DNA of 64,000 nucleotides, from NCBI GenBank assembly GCA_011525785.1, contig WYBT01000063.1, positions 79,052 through 143,051 of the forward strand, written 5' to 3'. A program made the position numbers and the translations under genes. Position 1 is the stretch's first letter. Every line of letters starts with the position of its first letter. Under the pieces are notes generated by a model. The model had not been told where the DNA came from and made no database searches. It worked only from the letters and a program-made list of their open reading frames with translations. Positions 9,115-18,955 of this stretch are shown here, in pieces. This stretch comes from Planctomycetaceae bacterium. GTDB taxonomy: Bacteria > Planctomycetota > UBA1135 > GCA-002686595.

Positions 9115-11715
9115 ATGACGACCACGGAACAGACTCCCACCCCCGCGCCCCAAGGCGGCATCGAGCCGCGTTTGATCGAGCGCGAGATGCGCGAGTCGTA
9201 CCTCACGTACGCGCTCTCGGTCATCCACTCGCGCGCGCTGCCGGATGTGCGCGACGGCCTCAAGCCCTCGCAGCGGCGCATCCTGGTCGCGATGAACGAC
9301 CTGAACCTGACGCCGCGCGCCAAGTACAGAAAGTGCGCCAAGATCGCCGGCGATACGTCGGGCAACTACCACCCGCACGGCGAGTCGGTGATCTACCCGA
9401 CGCTGGTGCGCCTCGCGCAGCCGTTTGCAACGCGCTACACGCTGATCGACGGCCAGGGCAACTTCGGCAACATCGACGGCGAGCCGCCGGCGGCCATGCG
9501 CTACACCGAGGCGCGCATGACCGGCGTGGCGGTCGAGCTGATGGCCGACCTCGACAAGGAGACGGTCGACCACATCGCCAACTACGACGAGACGCGCACC
9601 GAGCCCACGGTGCTGCCCAGCCGCTTCCCCAACCTGCTCTGCAACGGTTCGGACGGCATCGCGGTCGGCATGGCGACCAGCCTGCTGCCGCACAACCTGC
9701 GCGAGATCGTGGCCGCGCTGCGCGCCGTGCTCGACGACCCGAACGTGTCGACCATGGAGTTGTGCGGGCTGGTCAAAGGCCCCGACTTCCCGACCGGCGG
9801 GATCATCATGGGTCGGCGCGGGATCCTGCAGGCCTATGCGACCGGCCGTGGCATCGTGCGCGTGCGCGGCAAGCACCACATCGAGGAGAACAAAGGCCGC
9901 ACCTCGATCGTGTTCACGGAGATCCCCTTCCAGGTCCGCAAGGAATCGATCTTCGAGAAGCTCAAAGAGGTCATCAACGAAGAGCGCATCACCGGCATCC
10001 ACGACATCCAGGACTACTCCGACCGCGAGGGGATCCGGCTGTCGATCGACCTCAAGAAGGGCGAGGACCCGCAGGTCATCCTCAACCAGCTCTTCCAGTA
10101 CACGCCGCTGCAGTCGACGCAGTCGATCATCAACCTGGTGATCGACCGCGGGCAGCCGCGCACGCTCTCGCTGCGCGGATTGCTCGACGCCTACATCGCG
10201 CACCGCAAGGAAGTCATCCGGCGCCGGACGCAGTTCCTGCTCGGCAAGGCCGAAGAGCGCAAGCACATCGTCGAAGGCCTGCGCATCGCCGTCGACAACA
10301 TCGACGAGGTGATCCGCATCATCCGCGCCAGCCAGACGCCGGAAGAGGCCAAGCAAGGCCTGCAGAGCGCGTTCGCGCTCTCCCCGCGCCAATCGCAGGC
10401 GATCGTCGACATGCGCCTGGGCCGCTTGACCGGACTGGAGCGCGAGAAGCTCGAAGCGGAGTTCAACGAGCTGGTGGCCGAGATCGCCGACCTCAAGGAC
10501 ATCCTCTCGCGCGAGTCGCGCGTGGTCGCGATCATCAAGACCGACCTCGAGGAGCTCGACAAGAGCTACGGCGACGATCGGCGCACGGTGATCTCCGACG
10601 AGGAGGTCGACGGCAGCTTCGACATCGAAGAGCTGATCACCGAAGAGATGATGGTGGTCACGTACTCGCGCGACGGCTACGTCAAGCGCACGCCGCTCGA
10701 CGTCTACCGCACGCAGGCGCGCGGCGGCCGCGGGATCATCGGCTCGGAGACCAAGGAAGGCGACGTCGTCGAATCGATGTTCGTCGCGGGCACGCACGAT
10801 TACGTGCTGTGCTTCTCGAACCACGGCCAGGTGTACTGGCTCAAGGTCTACAACCTGCCCGAAGCGTCGCGCACCAGCGCCGGCCGCGCGATCTCGAACC
10901 TGTTCGAGCTCGGCGCGGGCGAGCGCATCACGAACATCCTGCGCGTGCCGGAGTTCGACGCCGAGCGCTTCGTGTTCTTCGCCACCAAGCGCGGCACGAT
11001 CAAGAAGACGCCGCTCGAGGCCTACTCGCGGCCCAAGAAGGGCGGCATTCGCGCGATCCTGCTCGAGGAGGGCGACGAGGTCGTCGGCGTGGGCCTGTGC
11101 AAGGCGGGCGACACGATCGTGCTCGCCAGCGCCGAGGGCCAGGCGATCCGCTTCGACGAGAGCGAGGCGCGCTCGATGGGCCGCACCAGCTACGGCGTGC
11201 GCGGCATCCGCCTGCTCGGCGAGGACCGCGTGGTCGACATGATCGTCGCCGTGCCCGACACGTTCCTGCTCACGGCGTGCGAGAAGGGCTTCGGCAAGCG
11301 CACGCCGATCGAGGACTATCCGATCAAGGGCCGCGGTGGTCAGGGCGTGATCAACATCCAGGCCGAGGAACGCAACGGCCCGGTGATCGGCATGGTCAGC
11401 TGCCGCGAGGATGACGAGGTCATGCTCATCACGCAGTCCGGCATGATCGTGCGCTCTTCGGTCGCCGAGATGCGCCCGATGGGCCGCAACACGCAGGGCG
11501 TGCGTCTGGTGAACCTCAAGGACGGCGACAAGCTCGTCGGCGTCGAGCTCGTCAGCGCCGAAGACCTCACGCAGTACGCCGCGACGACGCGCACGCGCAA
11601 ACCGCAGGCGGCGCCGGCCGAAGGCGCGAGTGAGCTGCTCGACGAAGCGCCCGAGGAGGGTGTCGACGAGAGCGCCGACGAGAACGACGCCAACCCGCCC
11701 CGCGACGAGGAGTGA
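9115..11715 (+). CDS. gyrA: DNA gyrase subunit A
   Basis: Breakage-reunion subunit of DNA gyrase. 866 residues. The winged-helix region has GNYHPHGESVIYPTLVRL, and the catalytic tyrosine is Tyr130 in AAMRYTEAR (E. coli Tyr122). The GyrA box, which distinguishes gyrase from ParC, is seen as QARGGRG at about 534-540, followed by the six-bladed C-terminal pinwheel and an acidic tail after residue 835. In the quinolone region the Ser83 equivalent is retained (Ser91), but the Asp87 equivalent is Pro95. gyrB is not adjacent. The next gene begins 8 nt after the stop. Confidence 0.97.
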   Translation: MTTTEQTPTPAPQGGIEPRLIEREMRESYLTYALSVIHSRALPDVRDGLKPSQRRILVAMNDLNLTPRAKYRKCAKIAGDTSGNYHPHGESVIYPTLVRLAQPFATRYTLIDGQGNFGNIDGEPPAAMRYTEARMTGVAVELMADLDKETVDHIANYDETRTEPTVLPSRFPNLLCNGSDGIAVGMATSLLPHNLREIVAALRAVLDDPNVSTMELCGLVKGPDFPTGGIIMGRRGILQAYATGRGIVRVRGKHHIEENKGRTSIVFTEIPFQVRKESIFEKLKEVINEERITGIHDIQDYSDREGIRLSIDLKKGEDPQVILNQLFQYTPLQSTQSIINLVIDRGQPRTLSLRGLLDAYIAHRKEVIRRRTQFLLGKAEERKHIVEGLRIAVDNIDEVIRIIRASQTPEEAKQGLQSAFALSPRQSQAIVDMRLGRLTGLEREKLEAEFNELVAEIADLKDILSRESRVVAIIKTDLEELDKSYGDDRRTVISDEEVDGSFDIEELITEEMMVVTYSRDGYVKRTPLDVYRTQARGGRGIIGSETKEGDVVESMFVAGTHDYVLCFSNHGQVYWLKVYNLPEASRTSAGRAISNLFELGAGERITNILRVPEFDAERFVFFATKRGTIKKTPLEAYSRPKKGGIRAILLEEGDEVVGVGLCKAGDTIVLASAEGQAIRFDESEARSMGRTSYGVRGIRLLGEDRVVDMIVAVPDTFLLTACEKGFGKRTPIEDYPIKGRGGQGVINIQAEERNGPVIGMVSCREDDEVMLITQSGMIVRSSVAEMRPMGRNTQGVRLVNLKDGDKLVGVELVSAEDLTQYAATTRTRKPQAAPAEGASELLDEAPEEGVDESADENDANPPRDEE

Positions 11716-11723
11716 TCGAACCC

Positions 11724-12167
11724 ATGACCTTGCTCGAAAAGCTCCAGGCCGACGTGAAGCAAGCGATGCTCGCGCGCGACGAGGTCTCGCGCGACACGCT
11801 GCGCATGCTCGTCGCCGCGGTGAAGAAGCACGAACTCGAAGGCGGCAAGACCATCACCGACGAGCTGGTGAACGAGGTGTTGCTCTCGGCCGCCAAGACG
11901 CGCCAGGAGTCGATCGACCAGTTCTCCAAGGCTGGCCGCGCCGACCTGGTGGCCAAAGAGACGGCTGAGCTCGAGGTCGTGCGGCGCTACCTGCCGCGCC
12001 AGTTGAACGAGGACGAGACCCGTTCGGCCGTGCAGGCCCTGATCGCCGAGCTCAAGCTCACTTCGAAGAAGGACCTGGGCCAGCTGATGAAGGCCGCCAT
12101 GGCGCGCCACAAGGGCCAGATCGACGGCAAGCTCGTGCAGAAGCTCGCGGGCGAGCTGCTCGCCTGA
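11724..12167 (+). CDS. GatB/YqeY domain protein
   Basis: 147 residues, all-helical YqeY-type: MTLLEKLQADVKQAMLARD at the N-terminus, an ExEVVRRYLPRQL-type central segment (LEVVRRYLPRQLNEDE), and C-terminal KKDLGQLMKAAMARHKGQID. YqeY resembles the tail of GatB of the tRNA-dependent amidotransferase and is often linked to tRNA or DNA-metabolism genes; its exact role is unsettled. ATG at 11724 matches family starts better than the GTG at 11712 that overlaps the gyrA stop. Likely in one operon with gyrA. Confidence 0.92.
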   Translation: MTLLEKLQADVKQAMLARDEVSRDTLRMLVAAVKKHELEGGKTITDELVNEVLLSAAKTRQESIDQFSKAGRADLVAKETAELEVVRRYLPRQLNEDETRSAVQALIAELKLTSKKDLGQLMKAAMARHKGQIDGKLVQKLAGELLA

Positions 12168-12393
12168 TTCCGCGACGCGTCGGTCGACTCCGCCCGCGGC
12201 GGCGCCGCGCGCCGCACAACACCGCGCCCGCCGCAGTCTGCGCAGGACACGGACAGCGGCCGCTCTGATCGCGACTTCGCGCTCACGCAGCGCAACTGTG
12301 CGAGCGCCACGACTGTCCGGCAGCTGCGCGGTCGATCCTCGCCTCGAACCTCTGTACCGTCTGCGGCTTCGCAGTCCCCGGCCCAGTCGCGCG

Positions 12394-14109
12394 ATGCCCG
12401 CAACCCAGAGCACTCCACAGCCTCCGCAGGACGCGCTGAAGACCGGCGGCGCCGATGTCGTCGGCCGCCACCAGCGCTTGGTCGCGCGCACAGCGCTGAT
12501 CAGCGGTTTCACGGCCGTTTCGCGCGTGTTCGGCTACGTGCGCGAGTTCCTCACGGCGGCGCTGTTCGGCGACGTCTCGCCGGTCTACGACGCCTTCGTC
12601 ACGGCCTGGCGCATGCCGAATCTGTTCCGGCGCCTGCTGGGCGAGGGCGCGGTGTCGATGGCGCTGCAGACCTCGATGACCGAGGCCGACGCCGATCGCG
12701 GCGATGAAGCGGGCCGCGCGCTGATGTGGGACACGCTGCGGCTCGCGACGTGGCTGCTGGTCGGCGTGTGCGCGCTCGTGATGGGACTCAGCCAGGTGCT
12801 GCCCGACACGCTGAACTTGCCGTGGAACGACGGGCCGACGTCTTGGCTCGGCGAAGATCCCGCCGCGGTGCGCGACCTCACGTTGCACGTGATGCCGTAC
12901 GTGGTCGTGATCTGCCTCGCCGGACTCATCGGCGGAGCGCTGTCCGTGCGCGGCCGCTTCGTCGGCGCGAGCGCGGGCCCGGGCCTGATGAACATCATCG
13001 CCATCGCCACCTTGTTGCTGGTGGGCTGGAAGTTCGGCTGGAGCGGGCCGGGCCCGGGCGATGGCGAGCTCGGCCGCGCGCGCCATTTCGACATGGCGCT
13101 GTGGTTCTCGTGGGGTCTGGTGCTCTCAGGTCTCGCGCAGCTCCTGCTGCTCGTGCCCGAGATGCGTTCCGCAGGCCTGTTCGAGCGCGCGCGCGCGTTC
13201 GCCGGCGGATCGAGCGCCGCGTGGGGCGTGCTCAAGACCAGCGTGCCGCTGACGCTCGGCGCCGCCGTCTATCAGGTGAACGTGCTGGTCGACAGTTTCA
13301 TGGCGCAGGGCATGCTGCCGCGCGGCGGACCGACGGCGTACTACTACGCCAACCGACTGCAACAACTGCCGATGGCGCTGGTGGCGATCGCTGCGACGAG
13401 CGCCGTGTTCCCCGCGATGAAGGCGCTGGCGCACAAGCGCGAGTTCGGCGAGCTCAAGCGCGTTCACGCACAGACGCACTTGGCGATTCTGTTCGTCACG
13501 TTGCCTGCGGCCGCCGGGCTGTTCGCGCTGGCCGAGCCCGTGACCTCGTGCCTGCTCGAATACGGTGAGTTCGGGCGCGAGGGCGTCGAGCGCACCGCCG
13601 ATGCCGTCCGCTTCCTGTGCCTCGCGCTCGTGCCCGGCAGCGCCGTCGGCTTGCTCAGCCGTGCTTACTACGCCCTGGGCGACTTCTCGACGCCCGTGCG
13701 CCTCTCGGTCATCGCGCTGGTGCTCAACATCGTCTTCAACGTGCTGTTCCTCACCGTGTTCGAGCTCGACACCGGCGGCCTCGCGCTCTCGACGGCGCTG
13801 GTGAGCGCACTCAACATCGCCATGCTCGCGCCCGGCCTGCAGCGCCGGCTCACAGCGCGCGGCGACACGAGCGGCGCAGCACTGCCGGACTTCGGCGCGC
13901 GCCTCCTGCGCATGAGCTTCGCCGCGCTCGGCTGCGGCGGCGCCGCCTGGGGCGTCTATCGCTGGCTCTCGGGCGGCGAGCGCTCGATCCCGGGCCTGTT
14001 CGCCGCCATCGCCGCCGGCATGGCCGTCTACTTCGCCGCCGCGCAGCTCTTCGCGCTGCCCGAGTGGTCCGGCCTGCGCGACAAGCTCGCGCGACGGCTG
14101 CGGCGCTGA
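12394..14109 (+). CDS. murJ: Lipid II flippase MurJ (MviN family)
   Basis: 571-residue polytopic membrane protein. Signatures are LISGFTAVSRVFGYVREFL at the first helix, AFVTAWRMPNLFRRLLGEGA, and YYYANRLQQLPMALVAIA in the second half, with about 14 hydrophobic segments. MurJ flips undecaprenyl-linked peptidoglycan precursor across the inner membrane. ATG at 12394 was chosen over an upstream in-frame start at 12298 that adds an Arg/Pro-rich leader. The region after residue 140 contains a polar insert with GPGPGDGEL. It is followed by a convergent gene 25 nt away. Confidence 0.93.
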   Translation: MPATQSTPQPPQDALKTGGADVVGRHQRLVARTALISGFTAVSRVFGYVREFLTAALFGDVSPVYDAFVTAWRMPNLFRRLLGEGAVSMALQTSMTEADADRGDEAGRALMWDTLRLATWLLVGVCALVMGLSQVLPDTLNLPWNDGPTSWLGEDPAAVRDLTLHVMPYVVVICLAGLIGGALSVRGRFVGASAGPGLMNIIAIATLLLVGWKFGWSGPGPGDGELGRARHFDMALWFSWGLVLSGLAQLLLLVPEMRSAGLFERARAFAGGSSAAWGVLKTSVPLTLGAAVYQVNVLVDSFMAQGMLPRGGPTAYYYANRLQQLPMALVAIAATSAVFPAMKALAHKREFGELKRVHAQTHLAILFVTLPAAAGLFALAEPVTSCLLEYGEFGREGVERTADAVRFLCLALVPGSAVGLLSRAYYALGDFSTPVRLSVIALVLNIVFNVLFLTVFELDTGGLALSTALVSALNIAMLAPGLQRRLTARGDTSGAALPDFGARLLRMSFAALGCGGAAWGVYRWLSGGERSIPGLFAAIAAGMAVYFAAAQLFALPEWSGLRDKLARRLRR

Positions 14110-14134
14110 GCTCTGGTTCGAGCGCGCGCGGCGC

Positions 14135-14893
14135 TCACAGCACGAACGGAATCGCGAGCAGTCCGAACAGCACTGCTGTGCCGAGCATGTGCAGCACGAT
14201 CACGACGGTGCTGCGCAACCAGGCGCTGATCCAGCCGACGCCGAAGAACTCGCGCGCGGCCCAGACGGCCCAGGCGAAGCCGATGACCTGACGCGCCATC
14301 ATTGCGGCGCGCGGCTCGATGGCCATCAGCGGCGTGAGCACGATGCCGATCAGGAAGTTGAAGCTGGCGACGAACAGCACCAGCACGAAGCACTCGGCCA
14401 GGTTGTCGTCGGTCCGCGGGAACAGACGCTTGGTCAGCCAGGCCTTCAGCGGCAGCGCGAGGTAGAGGAGCAGATCGAGGTGCCCGCCGAGAAACGCTCG
14501 GATCTCGGCCGCGGTCTGCGCCGGGCGACTGCCGGGCTCGTCGCTGTCGAACTTGAAGCCCGCCGCTTCGAGCGGATCGACGCCCAGCCAGCGCGTCGCG
14601 ACCAGCCACAGCGCGAGCGTGATCAGACACAGACGCGAGGGCGGCACGTAGCGCTTGCGGCGGCCGAGCACGTACTCGCGCGCGACGGCGCCCGGACGCG
14701 TCGCGAGTCCGCGCAGCGTCACCATCAGCGCCGAGTCCCAGTTGACGAAGTTCGCCAGCGCTTCGAGCAGCACAGCGCGCGTCGTCAGCCGAACCTGGCC
14801 GTTGTCCTGCCCGCAGGTCGCGCAGAAGCGCCCGACGGACTGCGCGTGACAGTTGGGGCACGCGCGGGGCGCTGACGGGAGCTCGCTGCTCAA
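14135..14893 (-). CDS. DUF3667-type zinc-ribbon membrane protein
   Basis: 252 residues: an N-terminal zinc ribbon (Cys12-xx-Cys15 and Cys24-xx-Cys27, CPNCHAQSVGRFCATCGQ), then GRRKRYVPPSRLCLITLALW, the hallmark of DUF3667 proteins, followed by four or five membrane segments at the C-terminal half. Function unknown in the family. It converges with murJ. Upstream lies a strong hairpin that separates it from the next minus-strand gene. Confidence 0.8.
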   Translation of the reverse strand: MSSELPSAPRACPNCHAQSVGRFCATCGQDNGQVRLTTRAVLLEALANFVNWDSALMVTLRGLATRPGAVAREYVLGRRKRYVPPSRLCLITLALWLVATRWLGVDPLEAAGFKFDSDEPGSRPAQTAAEIRAFLGGHLDLLLYLALPLKAWLTKRLFPRTDDNLAECFVLVLFVASFNFLIGIVLTPLMAIEPRAAMMARQVIGFAWAVWAAREFFGVGWISAWLRSTVVIVLHMLGTAVLFGLLAIPFVL

Positions 14894-14950
14894 GCGCGCC
14901 CAGGGTAACGAGGGCGCCCGCGGCCGCAGCGCTGGTGGAGCGCTGAGCTA

Positions 14951-14997
14951 CTACCCCCTGGAGCTTTCGCGCTGCGCGAAGGTTCCAGGGGGTGTAG
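14951..14997. repeat. Long hairpin between two minus-strand genes
   Basis: Nearly continuous stem: 14953-14962 pairs perfectly with 14984-14993, then 14963-14966 with 14980-14983 (two G-T wobbles) and 14967-14971 with 14975-14979, closing a 3-nt loop. The outer bases pair across a 2-nt bulge. It lies 51-97 nt past the stop of the minus-strand gene ending at 15048. There is no T-tract, so it is a possible factor-dependent terminator or 3' processing element. Confidence 0.5.
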
Positions 14998-15047
14998 CGA
15001 GCCAACCGAGATCTCAACGCGGCCGAATGCCGCGGGAGAAGTGTCCG

Positions 15048-17849
15048 TCAGGGCACGAGGATCACGTCGCGCGCGCTGAAGCTCGAGCCGTCGAGGCGCT
15101 GCCCCGTGAGCTCGACCTCGACCCACGTCGGCCCACCGCCCGGCCGCAGCCCGAGCGCGCGCAACAGCGGCGCAGCGGGAGCGCTGATCACGAGGTCGAC
15201 GTGACCTTCGGGTCCCGCGGTCGTGCAGCTGCCCTGATAGCCCACGTTCGGACGCGTGACATCACTCAAGCTGCGCGGGAAGGCCCCGAGCTGGAGCACG
15301 GAGCCGACGCCGCCCATGCGGCGCAGTCGCAAGCTCGCAGGCACGATGTCCGCCGCCGAGTGGAGCCAGGTGCCCGTCGCGACGAGCTTCACCACAGCAC
15401 CCGTTTGCAGCAGGACCAAGTTGGGGCACTGACCAGGACCCACGTCGAGCGTGGTCAGACCGGACATGCCCGACGGCGAGAGCAGGGTGATGATCTGATC
15501 GCAGCTCAAGCTCGCCCCGCACGCGTCGGTCAGCGTCCAGCGGCGCGTGATCACGACCTCGGGCGCGCCGGGATTCGACGGCGTGTTGGGGATCACGCTC
15601 ACATCGGCGTGCGTGAGCGTCGCGCCCTGCGGACAGGCGCTGAAGAAGCTCGCGACGCCCGTGCGGCTGGTGTCGGTCTGGCCCGCGGGGATTCCGCCGT
15701 TCCACACTTCCACGAAGTCCGGCGGGCAGGTCAGTTGAACGACCGTGTTCGCGCTGTGCACGTTGTTGGTCTCGTCGCACTCGACGAGCGTCGACACGCC
15801 GCCGCCCGCGTCGTCAGCGACCACCCACGGGGTCTGCGGGATCGCGGCCGCGACGACGCTCACGTCTTCGAACTCACCGGGCGCGAGCGCGAGCGAGGTG
15901 TTCGCCGAGCCGATCAAGTTGCCGCCCGCGTTGGGGTCTCCGTCGTAGAAGGAAACGGGCAGACCCGCGCCCACGGTCGCATCGCCTCCGTTGCCGACGC
16001 GCGCGGTGATCGTCGACAGGGACGGGTTGCTGCGCAGGAACGAAGCGGTGAGGTCCGCGGCCGCGCCCGGGTTCAGCGGATTGAGCACGTTCTGGCGGAA
16101 GTTGTTGAACGCGCCGCCCGCGGGCGTCTCCCAGTTGTTGGCTTCGACGGCCGGGATCGCGCCGTTCTCGGCCACGTTGGTGATGTGGTAGGTGTGCTGG
16201 TTCCACACTCGCCGCGTCGGCACCCAATCGTTGTTGGTCGCGCCGAACACGAACACGCCGCGCTGCGGACCGAAGCCGCAGTTGTTGTTCGCGGTGGCGA
16301 CGATCTCCGCCTGGCCGTCGGCGTCGACATCGGCGACGAGCACGTACTCGTACCAGGTGCACGAGCTCATCGGCGTCTGGAACAGCACGGCGCCGGTCGC
16401 TCCCGCGTAGATGCGCAGGAACAGCTCGTCGCGATACACGACTTCAGCCTGTCCGTCGCCGTTGAAGTCGAACACCGACGAACCGGTGCGATTGGAGCTC
16501 GAGTCCTGGGTCGTGGCCTGCCACTTCAGCGCGCCCGTGTGCTCGAACACCGCGTAGCGCACGGCGCCCGCGACGCCGATCTCGGGTAGTCCGTCGCCGT
16601 CGTAATCCGCGATCGTCGGCGGGCCGCCCGTTCCGCCGCCGGGGATCGAAGCGGACCACACTTGCGTGAGCGAGGCGCCCGGTCCGAGCTTCACGAGCCG
16701 CACGACGCCGCTTTGCACCGACACGATCTCGGCCTGACTGTCGGCGTCGAAGTTCGCAACCGCCACGACGCCGTCGGGCAAGCCGTTGTTCTGGAACAGG
16801 ATCGCGCCGCTGCTCGAGTACACCGTGTTGCCGGTGACCACGTTCGGCGTGCCGTCATCGTCGATGTCGGCCACGCACGAGATGGGACCGACGCCCTGAC
16901 TGCCCGAGCCGCCCGTGCCGGTCCACAGCAGTGCGCCGCCCGCGTCGAGCACTTGACGACCGATCACGATCTCCGGAACCCCGTCGCCGTTCAGGTCCGC
17001 GATCGACGGCGCGCCCCAGTTGATCGCCTCGAGCGTCACCGAGCGCCACTTGAACGTCCCGTCGCTCTCGAAGCAGATCAGCCGCGCGCCCGTGTTGTCG
17101 CACGCGACGATCTCGGGAGCCCCATCGCCGTCGATGTCGCCCACCGCCACCGACGAAGCGGTGTTCACGAGCAGGTTGGGATCGTTCTGGGTGAAGAGCT
17201 CAGCGCCCGTCGCGCCGTTCAGTGCGCGCAACACACCGACCTCGACCAAGCCGCCGCCCGTCGACGCGGTGGAGCCGAAGATCACCTCGGGCACGCCGTC
17301 GCCGGTGAGGTCGACGACCGCCGGAGTCATCATCACGTTCAGCGACGTGGGCTCGACTGTGGACGAGGTCCACGACCACTGCAGGCTCGCGACCACCGGT
17401 CCAGGTTGCGTCGCCACCGAGCACTCCAGCCCCGTGCTGCGCAGGTTGTTGCTCTCGCTCGACTCCGCGATCGCATTGGCGGCGTCCGCGAGCGCGTAGA
17501 TCAGGTCCTCGCGAAAGCGCACCGCGCCCGACACGCCGATGTTGAGCGTGCTCACCGCGCCCGGCCCGAGCGCCGGCGCCGACGCGCTGCCGAACACTGT
17601 GTCGACGCCTGAATCGAAGGCGCCGTTGCGGTTGGTGTCTTCGAACACCACGACGTCGAACGCGCCGCCCGAGCCGCCCTGGCCGAGGTTGGCGAGGTCG
17701 ACGGCCAGGCTTCCGCTGATCGACAGCGCCTGCGCGTCGATCGCCACCGTGCCGATGTCGAGTCGCTGGACCACCAGGTCCGCCGACTGTCCGAAGGCCA
17801 GCCCTCCGCCGGCCGCAGAAATCACCGCAAGCACTACAAAACGCCTCAT
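15048..17849 (-). CDS. Large secreted FG-GAP/CARDB repeat protein
   Basis: 933 residues with a signal peptide (MRRFVVLAVISAAGGGLAFG). A CARDB-like Ig domain comes first, then about eight FG-GAP/VCBS propeller repeats each with a calcium-loop motif (DLTGDGVPE, DIDGDGAPE, DLNGDGVPE, DYDGDGLPE, DFNGDGQAE and variants). A second CARDB-like domain ends near CDETNN, then a Cys-containing Ig-like part. The start at 17849 has a strong AGGAGGGG ribosome-binding site; earlier in-frame codons give an Arg/Pro-rich leader. Likely extracellular or cell-surface; integrin-like propellers are usually structural or adhesive. No enzyme motif is visible. Confidence 0.85.
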   Translation of the reverse strand: MRRFVVLAVISAAGGGLAFGQSADLVVQRLDIGTVAIDAQALSISGSLAVDLANLGQGGSGGAFDVVVFEDTNRNGAFDSGVDTVFGSASAPALGPGAVSTLNIGVSGAVRFREDLIYALADAANAIAESSESNNLRSTGLECSVATQPGPVVASLQWSWTSSTVEPTSLNVMMTPAVVDLTGDGVPEVIFGSTASTGGGLVEVGVLRALNGATGAELFTQNDPNLLVNTASSVAVGDIDGDGAPEIVACDNTGARLICFESDGTFKWRSVTLEAINWGAPSIADLNGDGVPEIVIGRQVLDAGGALLWTGTGGSGSQGVGPISCVADIDDDGTPNVVTGNTVYSSSGAILFQNNGLPDGVVAVANFDADSQAEIVSVQSGVVRLVKLGPGASLTQVWSASIPGGGTGGPPTIADYDGDGLPEIGVAGAVRYAVFEHTGALKWQATTQDSSSNRTGSSVFDFNGDGQAEVVYRDELFLRIYAGATGAVLFQTPMSSCTWYEYVLVADVDADGQAEIVATANNNCGFGPQRGVFVFGATNNDWVPTRRVWNQHTYHITNVAENGAIPAVEANNWETPAGGAFNNFRQNVLNPLNPGAAADLTASFLRSNPSLSTITARVGNGGDATVGAGLPVSFYDGDPNAGGNLIGSANTSLALAPGEFEDVSVVAAAIPQTPWVVADDAGGGVSTLVECDETNNVHSANTVVQLTCPPDFVEVWNGGIPAGQTDTSRTGVASFFSACPQGATLTHADVSVIPNTPSNPGAPEVVITRRWTLTDACGASLSCDQIITLLSPSGMSGLTTLDVGPGQCPNLVLLQTGAVVKLVATGTWLHSAADIVPASLRLRRMGGVGSVLQLGAFPRSLSDVTRPNVGYQGSCTTAGPEGHVDLVISAPAAPLLRALGLRPGGGPTWVEVELTGQRLDGSSFSARDVILVP

Positions 17850-18081
17850 GGGCCCCTCCTGATGCTGGAACGTGGAACGACGCGGCCAGCCTCCAGGACT
17901 GGTCACGCGGCCGCCATGCGGCGACCAACGACGTCGCGGGTGAACAACAGCGCAGCTCGCGTGCGCTGCTCGGATCACCCGACGCGAGACACGCTCCTCA
18001 GCAAACGGAGGCGCGGAGCGGAAGTGACCGTCCACGCGCCGAGATTGCGGAGCGAAGTCGCGCGCAACCTCCAGAGGCGGC

Positions 18082-18942
18082 TCAGCTCAAGGCGCCCATG
18101 CGCCCCGCCTGAAAATCGGCGATGGCCTGCCAGATCTCGGCCTCGGTGTTCATCACGAACGGGCCGCGGCCGACCACGGGCTCGTCCAGCGGCTGGCCGC
18201 CGAGGAAGAGCAGGTGTGCGCCGGCGGAGGCTTCGACGCGCAGCCCTGCGCCGCGTCGCTCGAAGCGCGCCACCTGGGCCTCGCGCACGGTGGCCGCGCC
18301 GATCCGCACTTCGCCGGAGAGCACCACCAGCGCCGCTGTGTGCCCGTCGGGCGAGGGCAGCTCGAGCGAGCCAGCGCGCTCGACGCGCAGGTCCCACACG
18401 TCGAGCGGCGAGAACGTCAGCGCCGGACCGCGCGCGCCGTCGAGCTCGCCCGCGATCACGCGCACGCGCGCTCCGCCGTGCTCGACGCTGGGGATCTGCG
18501 CGGCGTGGATCTCCTGATAGCGCGGCGCCGTGAGCTTGTCCTTGCGCGGCAGGTTGACCCACAGCTGCGCCATCTCGAACGGACCGCCGCGGCGCGCGAA
18601 CTCGCGCCCGTGGAACTCCTCGTGGACCACGCCGCGGCCGGCGGTCATCCACTGCACGTCGCCCGGGCCGATGCGTCCGCCCGCGCCGCTCGAGTCGCGG
18701 TGCTCGACCTCGCCGTCGAACACGATCGTCACCGTCTCGAACCCGCGGTGGGGGTGCGGACCGACGCCCAGGCGCTCGCTCGTGGGCGGAAACTCCGCCG
18801 GTCCGCCGTAGTCGAGCAGCAGGAACGGGCTCAGCTCCTGCGCGTGCTCCATGTAGTTGAACAGCGAGCGCACCGGGAATCCGTCGCCCACCCAGTGCCC
18901 GCCCGGACTTGTCAGAACCCTTCCCAGCGACTTGGTGCTCAT
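18082..18942 (-). CDS. Pirin family protein
   Basis: 286-residue bicupin. The N-terminal cupin has the metal-binding pattern GPHPHRGFETVTIV ... HRDSSG and QWMTAGRGVVHEEF, as in pirins and the quercetinase YhhW. The C-terminal cupin is less conserved. Pirins bind one Fe(II); functions range from quercetin oxidation to redox sensing, and this one cannot be assigned. It is transcribed away from nrdJ; its ATG lies 13 nt from the left arm of a long inverted repeat in the shared spacer. Confidence 0.9.
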   Translation of the reverse strand: MSTKSLGRVLTSPGGHWVGDGFPVRSLFNYMEHAQELSPFLLLDYGGPAEFPPTSERLGVGPHPHRGFETVTIVFDGEVEHRDSSGAGGRIGPGDVQWMTAGRGVVHEEFHGREFARRGGPFEMAQLWVNLPRKDKLTAPRYQEIHAAQIPSVEHGGARVRVIAGELDGARGPALTFSPLDVWDLRVERAGSLELPSPDGHTAALVVLSGEVRIGAATVREAQVARFERRGAGLRVEASAGAHLLFLGGQPLDEPVVGRGPFVMNTEAEIWQAIADFQAGRMGALS

Positions 18943-18955
18943 GGCGACGAGTATG

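Noticed and set aside
9061..10824. 587-codon open frame antisense to gyrA
   Set aside because: gyrA is unmistakable on the plus strand with all catalytic motifs; the antisense product has no recognisable domain.
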